The notes beneath the pieces are model-generated. The model ran no database searches, was not told the DNA's origin, and saw only the letters and a list, made by a program, of their open reading frames with translations. Positions 22,447 through 33,388 of a stretch of DNA of 42,500 nt are shown piece after piece; within the stretch, counting starts at the first letter, position 1; every line of letters begins with the position of its first letter. This DNA is from Cryptococcus deneoformans JEC21. Taxonomy: Eukaryota; Basidiomycota; Tremellomycetes; Tremellales; Cryptococcaceae. Position numbers and translations under genes: made by a program. Location of the stretch: positions 981,201 through 1,023,700 of the forward strand of contig NC_006685.1 in NCBI RefSeq assembly GCF_000091045.1. Direction: 5' to 3'.

Positions 22447-22534
22447 GTATGTGAGTGGCTTGCTGCAACGCCGATCATTCATACATACAAAAATCTCTTC
22501 AAATTTTGGGTGAAATACAGAATGCTTCCTTCAA

Positions 22535-24504
22535 TCATGGATTACCTTGCCGTTTACTTTCGTCTATGTAGCAGTATATCTGTCAGCCCAACCAAATTGT
22601 TGAAGCAGAATGCAAATCATACTTACATGCTCGATACGCTGCCTTTAGTGTCTCCTCCTTTTCCTTTAGCTGTGCATCTTGAGTTGCGCTGGTTGTATTT
22701 TCGGGGCGAGGAGGAACGGGCGGTGGGGCATGAGTGGTAGTATGGGATGCTTCGCGCTGCTTTGAAGCTGGCGTCTCTACCCTAACAAAATCTTCCCCAT
22801 GAGTCTCGCCCTCTTTACGGATAGCCAAGAATGCCTATACGAGAAGATCAGCGTCACACCAAACTTTCCTCATGATAGGTTTGACCGCACCTCGCCCATC
22901 AAACCCAAAGCAACAGCCCTCGAATGCAACTTCTCTTTCGGCAATGTTGGATCTGACAGAACCTTTTCACACGTATCTCTTACAACACTCTCCACTTCGA
23001 GCTTCACTCCTTTCCACATCGTCCTCATGCCTTGCTCCGCAGCTTGTTCTTCGAGTTTACGCAGCTCATCCGCCGACATGCCACTTTGCTCAGCCCTTTG
23101 GAGCCGTTCGAATACTGCCTTCAGCTCCATTGCTGAACGAAGAGTGGATACGGTATCAGATACCACGTTGAAACTGGATTTAGCACCGTGGAACCAGCCT
23201 AATGGAGCAAATTGGGACGATGCCTAAATAAAGGGTCAGAAAGGCCGGAAGATTTGTTGTGCCAGACAAATACCACATACAAGGTGCTGGCTAGATTTGG
23301 CTTGATACGTCTTCCCTATGGCGTGTAGTAACTCAACGCCATAATTTTCGTCTTTGAGATCACTGCGAAATGTCAAGTTCTACAATATTTATGGAAATCG
23401 TTTTGCCTCACTCAGCTTCCAAACGACAGATTTCCTTGAAACTCGCTCCAACCATCTCGTCTTGAGGTCCTTTGGCAGCTTCCGTGTAGATATTGAGCTT
23501 GTTGATCAAATGCGTAGCTAACTGATCGACTCTAGCCTGCCTCTGTCTGGCCTTCTCTTCTGCAACTTTCTTTTCGCGGGACCACTTCTTCTGTGCGCCC
23601 GCGGGGGTCAATATAGGCTTGCCGTTGGGTCCAATAGTAAAATCGCTTGGATCTTCTTCGTGTTGTTGTTGGAATGCTTCCTTCATATCTTTGCCTGCCT
23701 CCGTGTCAATTTCGGTCTCCAATAATCACAAGATCGTGCACATACCGATACTAATGTTACCGATCAATACTTCGAAACGATCACCTCCAAACATCTTGCC
23801 GAACACCTCCTCTGGGTCATGGAATCCGCCAGCAGGCTCTGACATTCCACCCCCGTTCTTCTGGCCAAATTCATTATATTTGTGTCGGAGCTCAGGATCC
23901 GATAGAACTTGATATGCCACAGATATTTCTTTGAACTGGTGAGAATGAACGTTAGTAGTGTCGCCATATCATTACCCGAACAAAAGGATGTCGGCGTACT
24001 TTTTCCTCTGCATCTGGGTCATCCCGATTCTATGGTTTAGACGTAAGTTGAAAATTCGTTAGAAATGTAGACGGTTAAAGTTACCTTGTCAGGGTGTAAC
24101 TTTATGGCTAACCGCCTATAGGCCTTCTTCACCTCCTCTGTCGTACACTGACTGTCCAATCCCAAAACATCATAATAAGCTAGGTCGAGCGGATCCTTGT
24201 CAGTCCCAATACTCCTTGTGCGGGGAGCGGCTTTTGATGTCGACGAAGAGCTTGAGCCAGATGGTTTTGGTTGGGGGTGGGTAAATAATTGCTTGCATCT
24301 ATACGAGTAAGGCCATAGTATGGCGAAATCAGCTTTCCACTGGCTTATACTATTGCTGATGATAGCTACGACCTACGCTGAACAGCGGACGCGAAGACCC
24401 CCTATAAAAGTCGGAGGGATCATATATTCTTGTTCAGAACGACAGCTGGGGCAATCAGCAGGGATGTAGGTGCCCCTCGGTCTGGAGTCTACGATGGTTG
24501 ACAT
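22535..24504 (-). CDS. DnaJ (Hsp40) co-chaperone, Caj1/Djp1-like
   Basis: A J-domain partner of Hsp70. Nine exons (24377-24504, 24085-24298, 24000-24029, 23746-23935, 23412-23694, 23281-23362, 22891-23223, 22627-22834, 22535-22563) give 498 residues. The J domain is at about 88-150 (LAYYDVLGL..., HPD motif as [34 protein letters not shown]). The DnaJ-X-type C-terminal region follows: [36 protein letters not shown], then basic coiled-coil sequence and a long helical part. Unusually, about 85 residues precede the J domain, with two CxxC pairs (CPSC near 19-22 and CSAC near 42-45) that look like a small zinc ribbon. The last acceptor is uncertain: using AG at 22564 gives ...[10 protein letters not shown], while an earlier AG gives ...AYTAT ending at 22564. 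Confidence 0.88.
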
Positions 24505-24949
24505 AGCTTGTAAGTTGATGTAGCGAGATGTCTATAAGGAGAGATTTCTGTTGTTATCCTAATTCTGGAAGACGGCAGACCCCTTTCAGATGGCTATGCT
24601 ACTGATATGAAAAGTAAATGGAATGATCGTCCGAAGTAATTATTGGATCCATCAGATCATCGATGTCCTTCCTGCCTTACGGTGGGTGGCGGTCGATTAG
24701 ATCCGGACTTTTACGTAAGATGAGATAGAGGAAGAACCTAGTCATGACGTCTGACGAGTTTCCTTCCTTTTTGCATCCCGAGTTGTTGCAAGCCAGCATC
24801 GGTCACTATTTCCAATCATTATTATCCCCTTATCAAAATAATTCACCCAATTTTATGCCTGATTAGCCAATAGACCTAAACAGTCCTCTGTCACAACATG
24901 TTTCGGGGGGCCCATATTGCATTGTAAAAAAATTCTGCTATAAAGCCTC
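24505..24949. other. intergenic region, DnaJ promoter and EVE gene 3' end
   Basis: About 445 bp between two minus-strand genes. No gene or RNA recognised. Confidence 0.45.
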
Positions 24950-26195
24950 CTACGGCAACGACCTTTTAAGCCGTTTGCTCCTGCGTTGCCCCTGTCCGGA
25001 TTCAAAAATGCCATCCTCTCCAGGTAAGAACTTCTTTCCTTTGTGTGGTTTCTCTTCCAATGTGTCATTGTCCTTTGCTTTAACTAGCTCTGACGAGCTC
25101 TCGGAAGCCTTCGCTTTGCGTGACTTGGAAGCCTGCGAGCTGACACTAACGAAACTATCCCAACCACCTTTTGTACCAAGCTCAACAATGGCATTGTATG
25201 CAGCGTCATCTACTGGCTGAACACCTGCAGTCGGCGTGAGAAAGGGCTCTTTCCAGCCATACCAAGTCCACTCACTTAACCGGCCCCTGTTAACCAGTGA
25301 CATGTTTTTGATAGCTTCTAATCCGCGATCGCCGATATAAGATACTTCTTTTGGAAGGTTGGATAGTGTTGCCAGGTGTTTTATCAAAGCAAGAGTCGGG
25401 GGATAGTCCAGCCTTCGCTTGAACCTGACATCTACCTATCATCGTGTCAATGAATAAGTAAGACAAATCCTATGGGGATTTGGATTCTTTTGAACTTACC
25501 ATAAACCACGTGGGAGAATCTTGCTTTGATTTGGGGTCGAAATATGGATGATCTCTGTTGCGAGAGTGCGTGAATAATGAGAGGAAGTGACTTTACTTAC
25601 ATTATTATGGATTGTACTTACGGATCCCACGCTGTAACTGTGTATTACCTGAGCATCAATGGGAAGTAATACAACAGCATATGTATCTCGTACTGACAAT
25701 CTGGGTACCCTTCTTTGGAAATTTCTGCCACTGCGAAGACCCCAGGCACCTTACAATTGCTATGATAGAACAGGACCTGCAAGTGTCAGACAGAAATCAA
25801 AATTAGCCTTTGTGAGCTTGAATACCTATAGCTGGAAAGGCAAACCTTGTCACCTAATTTCATCTTTTCCCGCATGATTTTCTTAGCCTCGTGATTCCGC
25901 ACGCCTGAGTATGTTCAGCCATAGACAATCCATTACGGGTGCACAAAGCCACCGTACCATCCCAAGGTGATACCCTGCAGAATTTGCCATTGGCCGTTTG
26001 CCAAAACTCAGAGTAAAAGGGGGACATACCCAACACGTTCAAAGTCATCTACTGAAAACTGCGTCGCGAAATGTATTATTTAACGGCGCAGGGCAACGAG
26101 TGATTGGTCTAATGATTCTGTGTTTTGTTGCTTACCTTGACATCTTTCCCTTTGACAATCCTCGAATCAGGCTCGGCTTTCATCAGCCATGGCAT
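24950..26195 (-). CDS. EVE-domain protein (THYN1-like)
   Basis: Nine exons give about 249 residues. The EVE fold belongs to the PUA/YTH/ASCH superfamily and is thought to bind modified bases in DNA or RNA; fungal and animal members are nuclear. Motifs in order: [115 protein letters not shown]. These are the standard THYN1 landmarks, including the aromatic WLMKAEPD and the FYHSN turn. A C-terminal extension of about 70 residues is Ser/Lys-rich and ends in a basic stretch (RRSKRLKRSLP) that resembles a nuclear signal or nucleic-acid contact. Two exons are tiny: 25958-25974 (17 nt) and 25622-25637 (16 nt). It is divergent from the helicase gene, with 271 bp between start codons. Confidence 0.88.
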
Positions 26196-26466
26196 TTTGT
26201 ATTTTGTATGGCTACTATATGTTGGTGTACGAACTGCCCAGAGATGTATTTCACCAGCATGCAGGCAGTCGTGCCTTCGCGGATATAAAAAGGCATGACT
26301 GTTGATTATCGCTCATAGTTTCCCACGGTAGATAACTGAGCCTCCACCCTTCCATTAAGTATTTTGCCCGGTTATGAGAATTGGCCCTCGAAAACACAAA
26401 TATCAATAATACTAGCCTGAGCAGACTTTAAATAGAGAGCTTCTAGTCTTAAAAAGCTGGAACCGC

Positions 26467-28983
26467 ATGTCTGATAGCCACTTAATGTCTACCAGCAATC
26501 TTCAGCCTTTACAGAGTATGGCTGCCGGAATTGATGTGGCGACACCTCTAAAAAAGAAAAACAAGGTCAGTTCAAGGTCTGGTATGGGTATATTATAGGT
26601 ACCCGCTGACAAGCATTGAAGCCCGAGTCACAGAAGAGAAGGGACAAGAAGAAGAATAAAAAGAAAAGGAAAATTCAAAAAGCCAAAAGAGCGGCGGCTC
26701 CAAAGAATAAAGATTGGAAACCCGACCCGGTTCTAGAAGCTCTCAAGCAATCAACCACATTTAGAAAGATAGACTCTGTCAAGGGTCCGAAAGGGGACCG
26801 AACATTTGAAGAATATGATACAGGGACGGAATCTGGTGGTCAGACAACTGCCCAAGTACCTGGCGATAAAGAAAAGAAGCAGCAAGAGAAGAGGGAAAAG
26901 CGGGAGAAACGGCAGAGGAAAGAGGAACGAAGGGCGAGAAGGGAAGCAGCAATAACTAAAATGGGTGTTGACATGGGGCCCGGCGAAGGAACCATGGTCG
27001 TGGAAGGAATTCCTGAACCAGACCAGGTGGAGGAACAAGAAAAAAACAAATCCATGCCTTCGCTTGAGCGTTCTCCTACTCCACCACCACTAGTAGCTTT
27101 TCCTCTTCCACGACTAGCCCCTGCACCAGACGCATCAGTACTCGCTAGGCAAGGTCTTCCCAAAGGTTTGGAAGACGCCACTTTCATCGATCAATCTTTG
27201 AGGGTCGAAGTCGAGGGACTCAGCGTTGAGGGTCGAGATGAAGCTCTAAGCGTGAACATGAGAAGAAGGTTAAACGAGATTGGGATTGAGGACTTCTTTG
27301 CGGGTATGTTACGAAACGATGACTGCTTCTCATTGCTAAAATTATAATTCAGTCCAAGCCGCTATGCTGCCACGCCTTCTTCCTCTTCAACTCATTCCTT
27401 CACCTTATTGTCCATTGCCTGATTATCTTATCTCTGCACCTACCGGCTCTGGCAAAACCCTTGCCTACACCATCCCCATCCTTGAAATCCTTTCGCAGAG
27501 AACGATTTGCAGATTAAGAGCCTTGATTGTTCTTCCAACAAGAGACCTTGTTTTTCAAGTAAGAGAGACAATGGAGGCCCTGTCAAAAGGAACAGGGTTG
27601 ACAGTAAGCCATTTTAGCGCATCTTACCGTGGCAAATTGCTAACAAAGCCGTATAGATAGGAACAGTGACGGGGCAGCACTCTTTCGCTCAAGAAAGGAA
27701 ACAGCTCGTTGCAGACCTGGATACACCGTAAGGACATTTTCCTTCTATGAATGACGCGAACTGATATTTCTCAGTCTGTTAGGTGGATCATCTAAATTGG
27801 ATATCCTGATCGCCACACCAGGTAGGCTAATGGACCATCTTGCCTCAACTCCGAATTTTACCCTTCAACATCTGCGATTTTTGGTTATCGACGAAGCCGA
27901 CAGACTACTAAATCAAAGCTTTCAAGACTGGCTGACTCAAGTATTGGCTTACACACGCCCGCCTGTCGAACCCATAGCACCATCCTTCAAAAGAAAGCCT
28001 TACGACACTGTTTCATCTGCGTTTATGGAAGCATGCGGTCTTGTCGACAAAAGAGGAGAGTGGTGTGATTCTTCTCCTTCAATCGTATGTCGGGCTTTCC
28101 GCTGGCATGATGCAAACGCTGACTCAAGTCCTAGTGTCAAAAGCTCCTTTTTTCAGCGACTCTCACGCGTGACCCCTCCAAAGTTGCTGCTCTTTCTTTA
28201 CATCATCCTCAGTATTACATCGTTCAGTCTTCCAGTGTACCTGCATTGCCAACAAGTGTTGGGGAGCAGTTTGCATTACCATCATCTCTATCCGAGAAAA
28301 TGCTTATTCTTCCCCCTGCCCTCAAGCCGCTCAATCTTATTCATCTTATTCACCACTCCGAATTTAACGTTGACAGGGCACTGGTATTCACCAAGAGCGT
28401 AGAAAGCGCTGCAAGGTTAGTGAAGCTATTAGAGTTTTTCGAAGATGCGTATGTATTAGGAGGAGGCGGTGGGAAGAGGCTGGTTGTCGAGCAATATTCG
28501 GGTGAAACGAGGGCCAAAGATAAAAAGCAGTTATTAGCAGAATTCGGTGAAGGCAAGGTCAACCTGTTAGTCGGATCATGTCTGCTTCGAGAGGACGTCG
28601 CTAACTCTTCCAATGAAAGAATCGTATGCTCCGACTTGATCGCGCGAGGTATAGATTTGCCAAGCGTCTCACATGTCGTCTCCTACGATATCCCGCTTGA
28701 TATTCGAAAATATGTGCATCGTGTAGGTCGAACCGCTCGAGCAGGTCGACAGGGCACCGCGTGGACGTTGGTCGAGAAGCAAGAAGCCCTTCATTTCAAG
28801 GGCATGTTGCAGAATGCTGGCCATCTGAAGGCTGTGAAGAAAGTCAAGGTAAAAGAGGACGATCTTTCTCCGTACAGAGAAAGTTATGAAGTGAGTCACT
28901 CAAACACCATAATCAGTATGAGCCAGCTAACCGCTGTCTAGATTGCTATGAAACGGTTGAAAGATTATTATCACCACGACTAA
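26467..28983 (+). CDS. DBP6: DEAD-box ATP-dependent RNA helicase, Dbp6/DDX51 type
   Basis: A nucleolar helicase family needed for early 60S ribosomal subunit assembly. Eight exons (26467-26565, 26622-27303, 27353-27603, 27657-27727, 27775-28084, 28135-28565, 28620-28890, 28942-28983) give 718 residues. The N-terminal 250 residues are highly basic and charged ([20 protein letters not shown]-like runs), a nucleolar-type extension. Helicase motifs in order: I APTGSGKT, Ia PTRDL, Ib [23 protein letters not shown] ([11 protein letters not shown]), [35 protein letters not shown] charged insert between motifs II and III and '[11 protein letters not shown]' before motif I are Dbp6/DDX51-like. All catalytic motifs are intact. 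Assignment to Dbp6 rather than another ribosomal helicase rests on these patterns. Confidence 0.85.
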
Positions 28984-29191
28984 AATAGTTGCGGCTATTA
29001 AAGATCCATCCGTCATAGAGGTTAATGGTGTTACATACATTTGTTTGCTATATTTGTGGCTTGCTCGACACAACATGAACATTTATCAAAACTCTACATA
29101 TATTCTTAACTCTTCAACACTTGACAGCGACTGAAGCCTTCTAACATGGGCTAGCTTATTACAGTTGGATACCAATCGCAGTTGATCACGC

Positions 29192-30090
29192 TTAAGCAGG
29201 AACAATTCTGCTTGTCAATTGGATTGCAGCTTCACAGTCTTCCAAATGTTTCTTGGCCAAGTCGTCTTCGGTCGCTAGACTGTGCAGAGCCTCGTAATGT
29301 ATTTTGTAGAATTCATTTATCCTGTCTGAAGATTCTGTCGTAAAACGAAGACGTAAGTATTAAATTCGTTCCAAAGTTCTGAGGGAATGTCACCTACCAT
29401 TGGCTTGTACCATGAGTCGTAATCTCTCCAATTGTCTCTGTGTTTTACGTCTTGAAATGGTAGTCGCTTCTTCCGGGTCGACAACGATCTGTTCTTCAAT
29501 CCTTGGTATATTAATGGAGTCTACAAGTTGAGAAATGGATGAAAAAGATTGCTGGAGGTTTGTGACAACAGACAGTAGCTGAGGGGTACGAGCATTGAGT
29601 TGTGAGATAGTATCTCCTGCAGCGAAGAGCTGGTTAAGGTTAGCTGAGCCCGTGGAAATGGAAAGCAACATAAGTACTTGATGATGGTGGTTGTATACTA
29701 ATGAGTGTCTTGTACCTTGCAGTCTACCAATATCTTGGACCAATGAGCCCTGTGCACAGTGAAATTCAAAACCTACTTACCTGACGAAAGAGACGCAGTT
29801 GTCCTCATCAAGCCACTCAATGTGGATTTGGCTATCAGATCTTCGTAGTAGGCAGCAGGCTTAAATGTGGGAGAATCTGTTTAAGGATGAGTTTAATATT
29901 CATTTGGAATCAGTGATTGTCACTTACCAATGTCGACCAGCTTACTATCGTTGACGCCTTCAATCTTGGCGGCGGCATCACTTTTGAGACCGTAGAAGTT
30001 TCTGAACTGCTCTCTCCTGGCGCGCCTTTGCTCGAGTGTGCTCTTTGCGCTGTTGGGGGAAGGAGTTTGACCATCAGTTGTTTGGGCCAT
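29192..30090 (-). CDS. VPS51: GARP/EARP tethering subunit Vps51
   Basis: A component of the GARP complex that tethers endosome-derived vesicles at the Golgi. Five exons (29928-30090, 29781-29876, 29678-29733, 29398-29629, 29192-29334) give 229 residues. The N-terminus has the Vps51 landmarks: RREQFRNFYGLK, then SPTFKPAAYYEDLIAKSTLSGLMRT, RHSLVYNHHHQL and AAGDTISQLNAR. The rest is helical (QQSFSSISQLVDSI; RRKTQRQLERLRLMV). The second intron uses an acceptor at CCAAG (ending at 29734) to keep the frame; an earlier CAG acceptor would break it. The length fits fungal Vps51, which is much shorter than the animal protein. It shares a 258-bp promoter with eIF4E. Confidence 0.85.
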
Positions 30091-30210
30091 CCTGTCATGG
30101 ATTGTGAGCGAGAGTGAAATAGAGATACACAATAAAAATATACTAAAGCTCAACACAGTTCGTCGATGACATGGATACACAAAGGCCCGAGTATGCAGTT
30201 ATAGCATCGC

Positions 30211-30220
30211 GTCACGTGAC
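30211..30220. promoter_or_regulatory. palindrome with CACGTG core (bHLH-type site)
   Basis: GTCACGTGAC lies in the 258-bp region between the divergent VPS51 and eIF4E start codons, about 120-130 bp from each. The core TCACGTGA is the same as in the SWD1/PUF promoter. The binding factor is inferred. Confidence 0.55.
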
Positions 30221-30348
30221 GGCCGGAAGCAAAACTCGGATGAAGGACGACAAAGGCTCAATCTTTCCTTTCTGAACCACCTTGCTTTATCTCATCATAC
30301 TCACCAAAAGCCCATTTGTGTTCGCCTCTTGCCTCCAAAACTCCCAAA

Positions 30349-31469
30349 ATGACCTCAACAGCCATACCCCCTGCAGCGGTTGCGGCCAACAACAACACTC
30401 TCAATAGCGCCCTCGCCGCTGAACAAATTTCAAGTCCCGCTTCACCAGTCGACAAGCCCGTGGATGAAAAGAAACAGCTTGAAGAAGGCGAGATTGAAGA
30501 GAATCCTTCAGAAGGCGACTCCCAAACAAAGACCATTTTTGACGATGCCAGTAAATTCAATGTTAAGGTATGAGTCTGTAGTACACATACCCTCCGAAAT
30601 TCAGTCACTGATATCCGCCCTAGCACCCATTGTTTTCCACTTGGACTCTTTACTTCGATTCCCCTCAATCAAAGTCTCTCCCTAAAACCCCGCAGACTAC
30701 CCCCGCTATGCCCCAGGGATCCCATGGCTGGATGGCGGATATCCGAAAGGTCGTGTCGTTCGACAGTGTGGAAGAGTTCTGGGGTCTCTATAACAACATC
30801 ATTCCTCCCTCCCAGCTCCCTGGTAAAGCCAACTATTATCTTTTCAAAGTAAGATCATCCAAGCATCTTCTTATTTCATTCTGACATTTCAATAGAATGG
30901 CATTATTCCGGCCTGGGAAGACCCTCAAAACAAGAATGGTGGAAAATGGTCTATTCAAGTACCCAAGAACAGCGAAAGCAAAAGTTCCATTGACAGAATG
31001 TGGCTCTATACGGTAAGTGCGCAAAACGGAACCCATTTTCTGTCACATGCTCATGCTCATGCACTGTAGATGCTTGCTGCGATTGGCGAAACTTTCGAGA
31101 CAGCCTCCACCGACTCTGAGAATGCCCCTTCCCCTACCCAATCAGATCTCATCACCGGCGTGATCGTCTCTCCTCGTCCCGCTTTGTAAGTTGTTATGAT
31201 CCCTATTTCACATCGCCTGCATCGCTTGAGACTTACCTTAATTTAGCTATCGAATTTCCATTTGGACTCGCGAGGCCAGCGATGTTAACGTTCTCGACAC
31301 TGATGCGATCAAGGCTCGTCTGCTCAACATCGGCAAACACTTCAAGACAAGTGTCTTAGGGTACGAACTTGAGCAGAAGCTCACAGAGGGGGGCTTCCAA
31401 ACAGAGCTCACTTTCGATGCTCACAAAGATTCTGAAAAGAAAGTGAACAAGAACAAATTCACTGTGTAA
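30349..31469 (+). CDS. eIF4E: translation initiation factor eIF4E (cap-binding protein)
   Basis: Binds the m7G cap of mRNA and recruits eIF4G. Five exons (30349-30567, 30624-30848, 30896-31012, 31070-31185, 31247-31469) give 299 residues. About 75 residues of Ala/Ser/Glu-rich leader precede the fold. The core begins HPLFSTWTLYFD and continues with SFDSVEEFWGLYNNI and NYYLFKNGIIPAWEDPQNKNGGKWSIQ, so the conserved cap-stacking tryptophans are present. VIVSPRPAFYRISIWTR gives the basic residues that contact cap phosphates. The leader and an insert near residue 90-105 (SLPKTPQTTPAMPQG) are longer than in S. cerevisiae, and the C-terminus is lysine-rich. Confidence 0.94.
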
Positions 31470-32433
31470 AGTACAAGACAAGAGAAGACTATAGAGATTT
31501 GATCAGCTTGTTTGCCAAGTGCGAGGCGTGTTGGAGAGATATATCTGGACTTCTTGATGTGCCCAGTCAAATGGTCATTGATATGCATGTGTATTGGTAG
31601 TTTGAACAACATGGTGCTGGTGGATCATCACCGAAATCGAATCATTGGGTTAGGGCAAATGGGAACCGTTAAGCGGAGAAGGGGTGTTATAAGTAGGACA
31701 AGATGTTTCCCAGCAATTGGCTATCATTTCCATTATGACATTCTTTTTAACCCAGAATAAAAGCTCTGAAGAGGTTTATGGTAGTCGAGGAACGTTACAA
31801 TGTTGATGGAGATATGATATCATTTAGAGTCGGCACTTCGAAGGGATATCAGTAAAATCATGTGCACGACGTCTCCTTCGCCAGCATAGTAAAAGCGACA
31901 GATATCCTGAGAAAGCCACTTAAAGGCAAAGACTCTGTTTTTACTCGCTATGTAGGCTCGTTTTTTATTTTATTTTGCGCAACTGTTCGTACAAGAGAAC
32001 AATTTCGATGGCACACGAATATTAAATACTAACCGATCTTTGAGGCAAGACCACTGGTTACACCATGTCTGCTGACGTATATCATAAGATGCTAGGGCCT
32101 GTACATCGCCGCATTGTCGTCATGATCTACAGGGTCGATTACCCAAATTGTGACCGTGAAACAAAGGCACCAATTGACTGGGGGCAAATGTTATGGCTTT
32201 GAAGCCTTTGCTATTGTATGATTTTGTAAGCGTCAGCGATATTCTTGATAAGATAACAATTAATGCGCTTATTGAAGCCTATTTGTATGACGTAGAACAA
32301 CAGTGACATTTCACCTGGTGAGGCTTCTTAAAACTGTGGATGATCCAGGCTTGTACCATAAATGGCCGGACTTGATACCTTTCAAAAAAAGATGAACAAA
32401 GCGCCAAAACGGAAAGACCACAAAGGGGACTAC
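31470..32433. other. convergent intergenic region (eIF4E / SPF30)
   Basis: About 965 bp between the stop codons of eIF4E (+) and the SPF30-like gene (-). No ORF resembles a family and no spliced gene could be built. It should contain both 3' UTRs. Confidence 0.45.
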
Positions 32434-33388
32434 TTAATCATCTTCTTCCTCGTTAAACTTGTGCTTTCCCATACGCTCATACTCCGTCACGCCTCGCCCA
32501 GATCCTACTACCCCGACTAATTTAGGAGTTAGTAATTACCCTCAATCACAGATAAACGAGAGAAAAAACATACCTCGGCCTAAGGAAGAAACAATTAGCA
32601 GGTAGCAGTGTCCGTTATATAGAGCCACTTACCGTATGGATTGTCAGGTGTACGGAATACAGACCTTCCTTCAAGCCTGACGGAGAATAAGCACATGAAG
32701 TCACTATTCCAGGACTGATTGACCTACCCAGAAATGTGTATACCCTTCTTCTGAGCCTTTTTTCCGAACTTCTCCCATGCATTCTTTTTTTCCTTCACCT
32801 CCTCCGCTCTTTGTTTTTGGGTCTCCATCCATTTTTCCCCCTTCTTTTTCTTCTTCTCCTTTTCCTTTTCGGTTAGCTCATCTGCACGCCTTTTCTGGGG
32901 TTGTGGAATGGGAGCATTTGGGTCATGTGGCTTCAAGGATGAAAGGGGGAGGTTGGTGGAAGATGTATAGCCTTTGAATGTGACAGCATACAGTGGAGAT
33001 TCCTGAGAGCCAACGACGGCATTAATTCGGGCGGGATACCTAAAATGAGAGATTTAGCAAGGAAAATTCCTTCCCCGATAGTTGATACAATGACTTGCCA
33101 CTTTCCATCTTTGTATTTGGCCATACAATCCATCCCCGCTTTGTAAGGGCCCTGATCCTGCCAGTTGGTAACTTCCTTCTCCTTTTCTTTACCCTTCGCC
33201 TTTGCTTTTTCTTTTCCAGCGTCCACTCCTTTAGCGGCGGCTGTGTGTCCCATGGCCTGCTGAGTAAGATCGATGAGCTCATTCAGCTCGGCTTTCAGCT
33301 TCAGGAGGTCATCATTTGAAGGGTCGGATTCGAGAGAAAGGTTGACATAAGCAAGCTGATCTCGATATGTTTGAAGTTCAGCTTCCAT
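32434..33388 (-). CDS. Tudor-domain splicing factor, SPF30/SMNDC1-like
   Basis: A nuclear splicing factor related to SMN, involved in spliceosome assembly. Five exons (33099-33388, 32728-33039, 32633-32676, 32574-32579, 32434-32516) give 244 residues. The N-terminus is the usual SPF30 helical start (MEAELQTYRDQLAYVNLSL, LIDLTQ). The Tudor domain is at about 85-145: CMAKYKDGKWYPARI, LYAVTFKGYT. A Lys/Glu-rich region with KKNAWEKFGKK and a C-terminal block (RSVFRTPDNPYGRVGVVGSG) match the conserved end of SMNDC1. The first intron (33040-33098) starts with GC rather than GT; a GT site four bases earlier would also keep the frame but drop the tryptophan. The fourth exon is 6 nt and encodes the Gly-Arg of the C-terminal block. 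Confidence 0.88.
32574..32579 (-). other. 6-nt microexon of the SPF30-like gene
   Basis: GCCGAG on the minus strand lies between a TTCCTTAG acceptor and a GTATGT donor, with introns of 53 and 57 nt. Inclusion gives YGRVGVVGSG, matching the TGKVGVG-type block of SMNDC1; skipping would give YVGVVG in frame. Confidence 0.75.

Noticed and set aside
23695..23745. Very short (about 28-nt) intron in the DnaJ gene ending at GGAG
   Set aside because: It would be too short and breaks the frame. A 51-nt intron ending at GGCAG restores the family sequence [11 protein letters not shown].
30258..30668. 136-residue minus-strand open frame over the eIF4E leader
   Set aside because: Mirror of Ala/Glu-rich coding sequence; runs across a splice junction of eIF4E.
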